Source: Phycisphaeraceae bacterium (GTDB lineage Bacteria > Planctomycetota > Phycisphaerae > Phycisphaerales > Phycisphaeraceae). From it: a DNA stretch of 14,935 nucleotides. Below are positions 1 to 6,641 of the stretch, in pieces. Under the pieces are notes generated by a model, which made no database searches, had not been told where the DNA came from, and saw only the letters and a list, made by a program, of their open reading frames with translations. The translations under genes and the position numbers were made by a program. The stretch spans positions 1-14,935 of the forward strand of contig JAJDCT010000084.1 of the NCBI GenBank assembly GCA_029260695.1. The letters are read 5' to 3'. The number at the start of each line of letters is the position of its first letter. Positions within the stretch are counted from its first letter, which is position 1.

Positions 1-6
1 GGATGC

Positions 7-1515
7 TTATTGATCCGTGGTGTGCGGTGTGTTTTGGGGTGCGTGGTAGTAGACCCTGATCGAGGCAAAGGGCTGGAGTATGCGCAGGTCGTAGTAGCGT
101 TTGAGGTCGGCGCGGTCGTTGAGCCAGGGGAACATCTCACCGCGTGTGGCTGAGACCGCGGGGAGGACCAGCCAGGTGGGTTTGGTCAGCGCGTCGAGTT
201 TTTCCGGTGAAGTTGGGAAGTCGGCGTAGGGCATGACGTCGCTGGTTTGCAGGTAGTACCTCGCGATGGGTGTGCTTTGGGAAGAGAGGGTGGCGACGTC
301 TTCGCCGGGCTTTTGGTGTTGAGCGACGTAGGCGAAGGCCTCGTTCCATCGCCGGCGGTTGCCGTGGCCGTGGGTGTAGTAGGCGAGATCTGTCCAGAGC
401 ATGGAGACGACGATGGCGGCGGTGGTGGCGCCTGCAAGCGCAGCGCCGTAGCGTTGCTTTGAGCCCGCGTCCCATGCCGCGGCAAGGCCGAGCGCGGCGA
501 GTGCGAGCCAGGCGTAGTGGACGATGAATGAGTAGCGTTCGTGTACGTAGCCGTATTGCTTGGTGAAAGATAGCGCCATGAGTGCGATCACGGGGAGTGT
601 CGCCCCGGCGATGAGGTAGAGGGTGAGCCTGGTCTGGGTGCGTGCCAGGCCGATGGCGCTGAGGACGGCGAGGGTGACGATGACGGGGCCGTTGCGGAAG
701 ACGGTGCTTGCGGCGAGGACTTTCCAGGAGTGTCCCTGGAGTTTGCCCCATGCTTCCCAGTCGCCGGCGGAGTGGGCGCTGTCGTAGAGGTGCAGCCCGA
801 TGCAGATGACGACGGCGGCGATCCCGGCGATCCATCCGATCGGTCTTAGCCGAATCGGGTCGCGGCGGATCAGGCAGAGGATCACGTCGGCGGCGAGTAC
901 GAGGCTGATGAGTAGCGCCGGCGGCTGTGAGAGGTAGGCCAGCAGCAGCGCCAGGCCTGCGAGTACGGCCAGCTTGTTGGAGCGTTCCCTACAGGTGCGC
1001 AGGTACCAGATCAGCGCGAGGTTGTAGAAGAGGAATTGGAGTGTGTAGAAACGAGCGGCCTGCGACCAGAACAGGTGCCAGGGTGAGACGGTCAGGAGCA
1101 GCGCGGCGATGAGCGTGGCACGGTCGCCTAAGAGTCTTCGACCGGCGAGGCCCAGCAGGGGGATCGTGAGGATGCCGATCAGGCACGAGCCGATCCGTGC
1201 GCCGAACGGGCGGACACCCAGGGCCTGCCATTGATCGACGTTGTCCCAGGTGATTTCGCTGAGTTCGACCCCGTCGGCCCAGAGGCCCAGGGTCGTGGGG
1301 ATGAACCCGAATTGCTTAGAGAGTTGCCAGTTACCTTGTGACGAGGCGGAGCGGACGGTGTAAAGCTCGTCTTCCCAGAAGCTGTATTCGGACAGGTTGT
1401 ATAGCCGCATCCCGCCTGCCAGGATGGTGATAAGCAGGAGGCAAAGCCCAAAGAGCTTAAGCGGTTTGGGGTTGCCTGTATCCGGGGTATCAGGGGCGTT
1501 CATCAAGGGATTCAT
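7..1515 (-). CDS. GT39 (ArnT/PMT-like) membrane glycosyltransferase
   Basis: A 502-residue polytopic membrane protein resembling the PMT_2/ArnT family (GT-C fold). These enzymes move a sugar from a polyprenyl-phosphate carrier to an acceptor at the outer face of the cytoplasmic membrane. The first membrane segment (about 21-36) is followed by the expected acidic loop motif FWEDE (46-50), the likely catalytic site. A second family signature, SPWHLFWSQAARFY, lies at 144-157. Further hydrophobic segments lie near 110-125, 160-172, 182-215, 226-243, 276-291, 298-316, 332-348 and 355-374. A soluble C-terminal part (about 380-502) is shorter than in ArnT. The start is ATG at 1515, with a second in-frame ATG at 1503. 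Neither has a clear ribosome binding site, because the leader is almost all pyrimidine. It is the last gene of the window's string, 100 bases after a GT4 gene. The sugar and the acceptor cannot be read from sequence. Confidence 0.85.
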   Translation of the reverse strand: MNPLMNAPDTPDTGNPKPLKLFGLCLLLITILAGGMRLYNLSEYSFWEDELYTVRSASSQGNWQLSKQFGFIPTTLGLWADGVELSEITWDNVDQWQALGVRPFGARIGSCLIGILTIPLLGLAGRRLLGDRATLIAALLLTVSPWHLFWSQAARFYTLQFLFYNLALIWYLRTCRERSNKLAVLAGLALLLAYLSQPPALLISLVLAADVILCLIRRDPIRLRPIGWIAGIAAVVICIGLHLYDSAHSAGDWEAWGKLQGHSWKVLAASTVFRNGPVIVTLAVLSAIGLARTQTRLTLYLIAGATLPVIALMALSFTKQYGYVHERYSFIVHYAWLALAALGLAAAWDAGSKQRYGAALAGATTAAIVVSMLWTDLAYYTHGHGNRRRWNEAFAYVAQHQKPGEDVATLSSQSTPIARYYLQTSDVMPYADFPTSPEKLDALTKPTWLVLPAVSATRGEMFPWLNDRADLKRYYDLRILQPFASIRVYYHAPQNTPHTTDQ

Positions 1516-1516
1516 C

Positions 1517-1536
1517 GGGTCCGGGGAGGGGGTGGG
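1517..1536 (+). other. G-quadruplex motif upstream of the GT39 gene
   Basis: The + strand carries four G-runs of 3, 4, 5 and 3 with loops of 3, 1 and 1 bases, which fits the canonical G3+N1-7 rule. It begins 2 bases upstream of the GT39 start codon, on the template strand, so the mRNA leader is C-rich and lacks a Shine-Dalgarno sequence. Two more G6 runs lie in the same 100-base spacer, around 1591-1608. Whether it folds is not known. Confidence 0.5.
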
Positions 1537-1615
1537 ATGAATAGGCGGGGGTGTTGTGTGGAGGTGGGTGGTGGGTCGGCCCGGCTAAACGGGGGGCAAT
1601 GATGGGGGGTTTGTC

Positions 1616-3031
1616 TTAGCGATGGGTCCGGCTCTGTGCGTGGTATCGCAGGTAGGAATCCTTGTAGATGTCGAGCATGGCCTTGCCCTTGGTGTCCCAA
1701 TCGAATTGTTTTAACACCTTGTCTCGGCCGGCCTGGCCCATCTGCCTGCGCAGATCTGGGGATTTGGCGAGGGAGACCATGGCACCTGACAGGCCCTTGA
1801 TGAGGTCCACGCGTGCGCTGGGTTCGACCAGGAAGCCACAGGTCTCGTCGAGGTAGTCCACGGGGCCGCCCCACTGGGTAGCGACCACGGGCAGGCCCAT
1901 GGCCATGGCTTCGAGAACGACGGCGCCGCCGCACTCAAGGAGGCTTGGCAGCACCAGAGCGTCGGCCTGCGCCAGGCGTGCGGCGCACTGGTCTTGAGTA
2001 AGCCAGCCTGTGAATCGGACGGCACAGCTATCGGGGAGGTCCAGTGCCTTGGCCTGCGCTTCCAGGGCTTTGCGGTCTTCGCCGTCGCCGATGATTTCGA
2101 GCACGGCGGGGGTTTGGTTGACAACGAGTTGGAAGGCTTCCAGCAGGAGGTTGACGGCTTTCCAATCGACGAGCCGGCCGAGGTAGGCGAAGCGTGCGGG
2201 GCGGTCGGGGTCGTCGATATCTTTGGGGCGATCTAGGCTGTGCCAGACCGAGAGGTCCACGCCGTTCTCAACCAGTTGGTATACCTGGCCGCGCAGACAC
2301 GAGGGCAGCGCGAGGTTGGTCCGCTGGTTAGCGACCAGCAGCGTCTGGGCCTGGCATTTGCCTGGTATCAGGCGGTTGAGCAGGTTGGCGAAAAGCCTGC
2401 CGCCCCACATGCCGAGGTCGACGGTTTTGGTCTGCATCTGCCTGAAGGGTTCTGGGTAGTCCATCCCGCCGTTCATCGGGCCGATCACCAGCGGTACGCC
2501 CAGGCCGAAGAGCGCCGAAGGTTCGCGTGGTGAAACAGGTGTGGGCTGATGGACCAGATCAATCTTGTGCAGTTTGATGGTATTGATCACGCGTTTGCGT
2601 TGTTTGAGCTGCGTGATCAATCTCAGGAGCAGGCCGAAGGTGAAGTGACCGAGCCTGCCGGGGACGGCCTTTCGGCATCGCCAGACAAAGCGGTCCAGGC
2701 GTGTATTTTCAAGGTAGTCGATGCGGTCTTGTGAGTCGGGGAAGAACTCGGTGAGCTCTTCGCGGCAGCGTTCGTGGACGACCAGCCTGCATGAGACTCC
2801 CTGGCTCAGGAGGAAGCGGAAGTAGTGCAGCGGTAGGGCTGCTTCTCCGCCGAAACGCAGTGAGGCGCTGTCGCAAGCGATCAGGATGCGTAAGGGCCGG
2901 TCGTGTCCGGTGTGCTGCGGCGGTATCGGAGTTTGGGCGTTGATATCGGTTCCGGTTGACTGGGCGCAGTTGATATCCTCGGCGGGCATCGAGTCCGTCT
3001 GCGATTGTGGTGATGTTGTCCCTTCGGTCAC
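1616..3031 (-). CDS. GT4 family glycosyltransferase
   Basis: A 471-residue retaining glycosyltransferase of the GT4/GT-B type, expected to add a sugar from a nucleotide-sugar donor to a growing glycan in the cytoplasm. The N-terminal acceptor domain starts near residue 47 (RILIACDSASLRFGGEAA). The C-terminal donor domain starts near 280 (FAYLGRLVDWKAVNLL) and includes IIGDGED at 313-319. The EX7E motif of GT4 is present as E366-CGGAVVL-E374. The predicted start is GTG at 3031, with a GGGGG run about 9 bases upstream. The first 45 residues are polar and low in complexity, and an ATG at 2989 (residue 15) is an alternative start. A 197-base spacer with two inverted repeats lies upstream, so the gene may have its own promoter. 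The donor sugar is unknown. Confidence 0.88.
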   Translation of the reverse strand: MTEGTTSPQSQTDSMPAEDINCAQSTGTDINAQTPIPPQHTGHDRPLRILIACDSASLRFGGEAALPLHYFRFLLSQGVSCRLVVHERCREELTEFFPDSQDRIDYLENTRLDRFVWRCRKAVPGRLGHFTFGLLLRLITQLKQRKRVINTIKLHKIDLVHQPTPVSPREPSALFGLGVPLVIGPMNGGMDYPEPFRQMQTKTVDLGMWGGRLFANLLNRLIPGKCQAQTLLVANQRTNLALPSCLRGQVYQLVENGVDLSVWHSLDRPKDIDDPDRPARFAYLGRLVDWKAVNLLLEAFQLVVNQTPAVLEIIGDGEDRKALEAQAKALDLPDSCAVRFTGWLTQDQCAARLAQADALVLPSLLECGGAVVLEAMAMGLPVVATQWGGPVDYLDETCGFLVEPSARVDLIKGLSGAMVSLAKSPDLRRQMGQAGRDKVLKQFDWDTKGKAMLDIYKDSYLRYHAQSRTHR

Positions 3032-3100
3032 AGACTAACCCCCAACGAGCGTGTCCCTGGTCCACGGCCCCCCCTGGGCCTGATTATCATTCTTGTATTG

Positions 3101-3131
3101 GCGTTACTTCGGTCCAATAGTAGTGTAACGC
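3101..3131. repeat. Inverted repeat GCGTTAC/GTAACGC
   Basis: Perfect 7-bp arms at 3101-3107 and 3125-3131 with a 17-base spacer, in the intergenic region upstream of the GT4 gene. No U-tract follows on the minus strand, so it does not look like a terminator. A protein-binding site is possible. Confidence 0.4.
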
Positions 3132-3147
3132 AAGGGCTTGCAGGGTC

Positions 3148-3164
3148 TAGGTTATCTTAACCTA
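3148..3164. repeat. Inverted repeat TAGGTTA/TAACCTA
   Basis: Perfect 7-bp arms at 3148-3154 and 3158-3164 around a 3-base centre (TCT). It lies 65 bases after the SGNH gene's stop codon and 117 bases before the GT4 start. Its AT-rich arms and lack of a T-run argue against an intrinsic terminator and are more like an operator. Confidence 0.4.
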
Positions 3165-3228
3165 TGTACCAATTCGGCATATTAACGGCTGTGGTTTCGG
3201 GCACTTCGGGCCGTGGCCGTCGGTGGGG

Positions 3229-4551
3229 CTATCGGACCCGTCTGAACAGTGTCAGCGACATCGCCAATCCGATCATGATGCTGGAGGGTTCGGGGGACAC
3301 GGCCACGGCTGTGGATGGCGGCGGCGGGGGCGTTCCGGCGTTCCAGTTGCTGAGGATCACATTCAGGTCCTCGATCCCGACAAACCCGTCGTTGGTCAGT
3401 TCGCCCATTGTTTCGTCACCGGGCGTGACGTTCTGGTTCCAATGGCTCAGGATGAAGTTGAGGTCGGTGAGCCCGACAAACCCGTCGCCGTCGATATCAC
3501 CGAGGATCAGGTCCAGGCCGTTATCGAACCAGATCTGTGCCATCACGGCGTAGCCCAGATCGCCTGGGTGGATGGTGTCCCCGGGAGCGAAGAGGTCGGA
3601 GTTGACACCGTCGACCCCGGGCCCGAAGGCGTTGTTGACCTCGTCGTAGTTGAGGACCCAGTCGACCCAGTCCGTGGCGTTGCCGTTGAGCAGGTCGTCC
3701 TCGGGGCTGAGGATGTCGCGCATCTGGGCGGTGGTGGTGATGCCCAGGGAGGTGCCGAACTCGTCGAGGAGGAACTGGAGGTTCAGTGAGTCGACATCGA
3801 TACGGAACATATCCACGAGGCTGACCCGGCCGATGTATTGGGTTCGGTTGGTCGCGACGGATTCGATGCCGTTTGCCCAGTTGAGGTTGGACGGCCCGCC
3901 GTAGTTGTAGTCGAAGCTGGACTTGACGCGGGCCTGGTGCTGGGTGAGCGCGGAGTAGACGCCGCCGTCGGTGTTAGCGGCTAAGGGGTTCCCGGCCTTT
4001 GGGAGTATGCGTGCGAGGATGATGTCGTGGGCACCATCCGCGCCGATGTAGTGTGCGCTTCCGGGGTTGGTGGTGGTCAGTGCGCGGAGCAGGAAGTCCA
4101 ACTCGACACCCGCGGGGTCACCGCCGCCGCCGCCGTTGAACGTATTGGTCCCGATGTGGAGGAGTACTTTGTCTGGTGCGTTGCCCGCACCGGCGAGTGT
4201 CGGGAAGACGGTGTTGATGTTGAGCTGGTCGCGTAGGCTCTTGGTGACGTTGCCGAAATCGTGTGCCTTGATGCCGGAGATGCCGAAGTGGTCGGGGTCG
4301 ATGTCGGGGGTGCCGTTCTGGAGTGTGCCGACGATGTCGTAATCGGTGCTGGAACCGTTGAGCAGGTCTTGAAGTGAGCCGCGGTAGCCGTTGCCGGTGG
4401 ACGAGCCTTCCCCGAAGGTGATCGAGTCGCCCAGGGGCAGGATGTGCATCACCGCGTCAGCCCGGTTGGAGCACAAAACAGCCAAGACCAAGGCCGCCGC
4501 CGCGATCACTGGCCTGGTATGCGATGAAGATAAACTGATACGTAAGTTCAT
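3229..4551 (-). CDS. Secreted SGNH/GDSL hydrolase with dockerin repeats and PEP-CTERM tail
   Basis: A 440-residue exported protein. A signal peptide covers about 1-33 (hydrophobic core 15-27, likely cleavage after ADA). The SGNH hydrolase domain follows, closest in pattern to XynB-like carbohydrate esterases. Block I is GDSITFGEG (41-49, Ser43). Block II is GISG (90-93), block III is GTN (134-136, Asn136), and block V is DTIH with Asp325 and His328. An insert of roughly 130 residues separates the core from block V. Two dockerin-type repeats follow. The first is an intact calcium loop, DIDGDGFVGLTD (352-363). The second (384-395) begins E-L-T-N, so it has lost its first aspartate. A proline linker (408-412) leads to a PEP-CTERM signal: PEP at 420-422, a short membrane segment and FRRVR at the end. 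The ATG start has AGGAT just upstream. The likely role is ester removal on a surface polysaccharide; the substrate is inferred only. Confidence 0.88.
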   Translation of the reverse strand: MNLRISLSSSHTRPVIAAAALVLAVLCSNRADAVMHILPLGDSITFGEGSSTGNGYRGSLQDLLNGSSTDYDIVGTLQNGTPDIDPDHFGISGIKAHDFGNVTKSLRDQLNINTVFPTLAGAGNAPDKVLLHIGTNTFNGGGGGDPAGVELDFLLRALTTTNPGSAHYIGADGAHDIILARILPKAGNPLAANTDGGVYSALTQHQARVKSSFDYNYGGPSNLNWANGIESVATNRTQYIGRVSLVDMFRIDVDSLNLQFLLDEFGTSLGITTTAQMRDILSPEDDLLNGNATDWVDWVLNYDEVNNAFGPGVDGVNSDLFAPGDTIHPGDLGYAVMAQIWFDNGLDLILGDIDGDGFVGLTDLNFILSHWNQNVTPGDETMGELTNDGFVGIEDLNVILSNWNAGTPPPPPSTAVAVSPEPSSIMIGLAMSLTLFRRVR

Positions 4552-4602
4552 ATCCTACAGCCCCTCAGCGTCGTTGATACCGGATGTACACCGTTAAGAG
4601 CT

Positions 4603-4617
4603 TGTGGTCGTACCACA
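4603..4617 (-). other. Short hairpin in SGNH leader
   Basis: Perfect 6-bp arms TGTGGT and ACCACA around a 3-base loop. It lies 52 bases upstream of the SGNH start codon and, under either proposed promoter, within the transcribed leader. A perfect 10-bp palindrome, CCACCGGTGG (4621-4630), stands just 5' of it on the transcript. The structures could affect mRNA stability or translation; function is not shown. Confidence 0.35.
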
Positions 4618-4620
4618 GTC

Positions 4621-4630
4621 CCACCGGTGG
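4621..4630. repeat. Perfect palindrome CCACCGGTGG
   Basis: A 10-bp sequence equal to its own reverse complement, three bases from the TGTGGT/ACCACA hairpin. It could be an operator half of the SGNH leader or a chance GC-rich palindrome. Confidence 0.3.
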
Positions 4631-4650
4631 AACACAAGAGACCACCCACA

Positions 4651-4666
4651 GCCGAATCCGCGCCAA
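4651..4666 (-). promoter_or_regulatory. Weak sigma54-like -24/-12 element
   Basis: Read on the minus strand this is TTGGCGCGGATTCGGC. Against the RpoN consensus TTGGCACGNNNNTTGC it keeps the invariant GG and GC at the right distance and mismatches at three other positions. It lies about 100 bases before the SGNH start. RpoN control of PEP-CTERM genes is known in other bacteria, which makes the site worth noting, but a chance match in GC-rich DNA is quite possible. Confidence 0.22.
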
Positions 4667-4718
4667 TCCCCAATGATCGACCAAGCCGGTCTCTATCATG
4701 GGGCCTACTCAGGCTTTA

Positions 4719-4747
4719 ATTCTAAACCATGAATCGGGTTAGGTAAA
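4719..4747 (-). promoter_or_regulatory. Candidate sigma70-type promoter for SGNH gene
   Basis: On the minus strand the -35 box is TTTACC (4742-4747, 4 of 6 to TTGACA). The -10 box is TAGAAT (4719-4724, 5 of 6 to TATAAT), and the spacer is exactly 17 bases. Transcription would start near 4711 and leave a leader of about 160 bases before the ATG at 4551. It sits in the most AT-rich part of the intergenic region. Confidence 0.4.
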
Positions 4748-4763
4748 GTAAATTTCGGGTTAG
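4734..4763 (+). repeat. Direct repeat TCGGGTTAG x2, 21-bp period, possible operator
   Basis: Identical 9-mers lie at 4734-4742 and 4755-4763, two helical turns apart. A third copy of the core CGGGTTA is inverted at 4785-4791. The repeats flank the proposed -35 box and partly overlap it. This arrangement is typical of a regulator-binding site, but no regulator gene is in the window. Confidence 0.4.
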
Positions 4764-4856
4764 TCTCAAGCTAATATGGCCCGATAACCCGCTGTGATCG
4801 TTGCAATACACCACCAACTTATCTGTGTCCGGCCCAGTAGAGAATGTTGGGTCGCG

Positions 4857-6617
4857 CTATGTTAATTTAGGGGTTTTGTCTGTACTCAGGCCGCGCTGCC
4901 GGTAGGCGTCTTGTACCGATTGGATTTGCTGCTGGGTGTGGTTGGTGTCCCAGGCGAATTCCGTGGCAAGCAGGGCGGCGCACCTGGCAAGGGCCTCGTC
5001 TCCGGGGTATCCCATGAAGCCGACCTCCGTGCGGTGAAACAGTGCGTCAAGCAGGGTCTGGGCCATCTCGTTGCGTGCGGCAAAAGCGATTTGAGCCAGG
5101 ATCGTCGGGCCCTGATCAGACACCGGCTCGCGGAGATGGGGTTCTGCGTCTGCCAAAGCAAGTACCTCGGTGTGCTCTGTGCCGTAGGCCTCGAACAGGT
5201 GTGCGACAAGTGTTTCGCTGGCCCAGGCCGGTCGTGCTTGCAGTGCTGTCTCAACAGCTATGGCGGGGTCAGTTGAAGGTGCGCCGTGGATCAGCGTATC
5301 GGCGGTGCGGCAGGGCCGGGTGTTGTGTCCGAGTTTGTTCACAGCCAACGTGACGGCTTCCTGTGCGACGCCGCGTGCGGTGGTCCACTTCACGCCGAAC
5401 ACCGTGACCAGCCCGTCGACGCCGTCGGCTTTGGTGTGGTCGATCAGTTGGTAGCGTTTATCACAGACCGGCTCGCCGTCGGTGTTTCCCGATGCCTTGG
5501 GCAGCAACCCCATGAAGGTGAAACGCACGTCGTCGTAGCCGAGCCCGGCGGTTGGGTAGGCCTGGTTGAACTCGTCGATGAACCCGCGGATTTCGTTGGG
5601 GGTTACAGACAGATTGTCCGGGTCGCCGGTGTAGTCGGTGTAGAACGTGCCGATCAGCGATCGGCCGCGCCAGGAAGTGACGAAGAGGTTGCGGTAGCCC
5701 TTGCCGACGAGTTCTTTGTTGTCTTTGTAGGTTTTGCGAGAGGGGATAGCCAGGCCCACGCCGTCGAACAGGTCTTTGGTAACCAGTGCGACGGCACGGA
5801 GGACTTCAAATCGTTTGGGCTTCGCGGGGGGGTGATCGGGCGACAGCATCGACACGGTGCGCCGGGTCCAGGGCCCGGCACAGCAGAGGGTTACCTTTGA
5901 GGCTATCTCCAAAGTCTTACCGGTCAGGCGATCTTCAGCGATGACGCCGGTGACACGTTCGCCGTCACGGATCAATTCGGTAACGCGCATGTGGTTGACG
6001 GCTTGGGCGCCTGATGCGACGGCGGCGCGGACGACCGAGAGTGTCAGGCGTTCTGAGTTGTTGACCTGAGCATCGTAGAAGATGGCGCCGCCTGTCAGGC
6101 CGGTGGGTTCGATCCCCGCAGCCATCTTAAGGCAGGTGGCGCTTGGGACGAGTCGGCCGTTTGGTAAGCGCCGGGATGTGCAGAGCCCGCGGTTTCGGTC
6201 GGCGCTTATAGCATCGTTGAGTTTCATCGCCGTGAACATCGCCGGCCTGCCGCGCAGGCCCAGGCCGTAGGTCGGGACGAGGAAGGGCATGGGTTGAACC
6301 AGGTGCCCGGCGACGCGGAGGAGGGTGCTGCGTTCACGGATGGATTCGCGCATCCGTTTGAGGTCGCCGTGCTGGAGATAGCGCAGCCCGCCGTGGACGA
6401 CGCGCTGGCTGTTGGCACTGACGCCTGATCCGAAGTCGTTTTGTTCCAGTAGCGCGACACGCAGGCCGCGTTGAGCTGCGTCCAGCGCGGCCCACACGCC
6501 GTAGATGCCGCCGCCTACGATGACGATGTCGAACTGTGTTGACGCGAGCTTGTCGAGGTCGCGCATGAGCGGGGCGGTGGCGGTGACGTTGGTAGCGTGG
6601 GGCATGGTCGGTCCCAC
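4857..6617 (-). CDS. GlpD-like FAD-dependent oxidoreductase
   Basis: Up to 586 residues, resembling the FAD-dependent glycerol-3-phosphate dehydrogenases (GlpD/GlpO), which oxidise glycerol-3-phosphate to dihydroxyacetone phosphate at the membrane. The N-terminal Rossmann motif is VGGGIYG (34-40). The family block VVHGGLRYLQ (73-82) follows, including the Arg-Tyr pair that binds substrate in E. coli GlpD. FGVKWTTAR (407-415) matches the usual GGK-TTYR, and a C-terminal helical cap domain covers about 435-580. One canonical residue is missing: the G-[VL]-R-P arginine is replaced by Leu in GLLPK (370-374). The 6617 start is GTG, but ATG at 6605 (582 residues), with GGGA upstream, is more likely. 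It is the last gene of the long operon, 24 bases after the ArnC-like gene (36 from the ATG). No glycerol kinase or facilitator is nearby. A glycan-related substrate is therefore possible. Confidence 0.8.
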   Translation of the reverse strand: MGPTMPHATNVTATAPLMRDLDKLASTQFDIVIVGGGIYGVWAALDAAQRGLRVALLEQNDFGSGVSANSQRVVHGGLRYLQHGDLKRMRESIRERSTLLRVAGHLVQPMPFLVPTYGLGLRGRPAMFTAMKLNDAISADRNRGLCTSRRLPNGRLVPSATCLKMAAGIEPTGLTGGAIFYDAQVNNSERLTLSVVRAAVASGAQAVNHMRVTELIRDGERVTGVIAEDRLTGKTLEIASKVTLCCAGPWTRRTVSMLSPDHPPAKPKRFEVLRAVALVTKDLFDGVGLAIPSRKTYKDNKELVGKGYRNLFVTSWRGRSLIGTFYTDYTGDPDNLSVTPNEIRGFIDEFNQAYPTAGLGYDDVRFTFMGLLPKASGNTDGEPVCDKRYQLIDHTKADGVDGLVTVFGVKWTTARGVAQEAVTLAVNKLGHNTRPCRTADTLIHGAPSTDPAIAVETALQARPAWASETLVAHLFEAYGTEHTEVLALADAEPHLREPVSDQGPTILAQIAFAARNEMAQTLLDALFHRTEVGFMGYPGDEALARCAALLATEFAWDTNHTQQQIQSVQDAYRQRGLSTDKTPKLT

Positions 6618-6641
6618 GGCCGTAGGCCATGGGCTTTGGGG

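Larger units (their letters stand above)
4552..4856. other. 305-base intergenic region between GlpD-like and SGNH genes
   Basis: No credible coding sequence was found. The region is more AT-rich than the genes around it, especially 4711-4770. It holds the candidate promoter, direct and inverted repeats and leader hairpins listed separately. No strong intrinsic terminator is visible for the upstream operon. The only candidate there is the CGGGTTA stem (arms 4756-4762 and 4785-4791, 22-base loop) followed on the minus strand by an A/T stretch. Confidence 0.6.

Noticed and set aside
3083..3088. GATAAT on the minus strand as a -10 box for the GT4 gene
   Set aside because: No acceptable -35 hexamer is found at 16-18 bases' spacing.
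3223..3789. 188-codon open frame on the + strand opposite the SGNH gene
   Set aside because: It covers the dockerin and PEP-CTERM coding region in antisense. Its repeated acidic pattern mirrors the repeats of the true gene.
4121..4137. GCC triplet run in the SGNH gene as a microsatellite
   Set aside because: It encodes a short glycine loop after the GTN block. Short triplet runs of this kind are ordinary in GC-rich genes.
4703..4720. GCCT-ACTC-AGGC stem followed by TTTAAT on the + strand as a terminator
   Set aside because: The stem is only 4 bp, the T-run is broken, and no + strand gene ends there.
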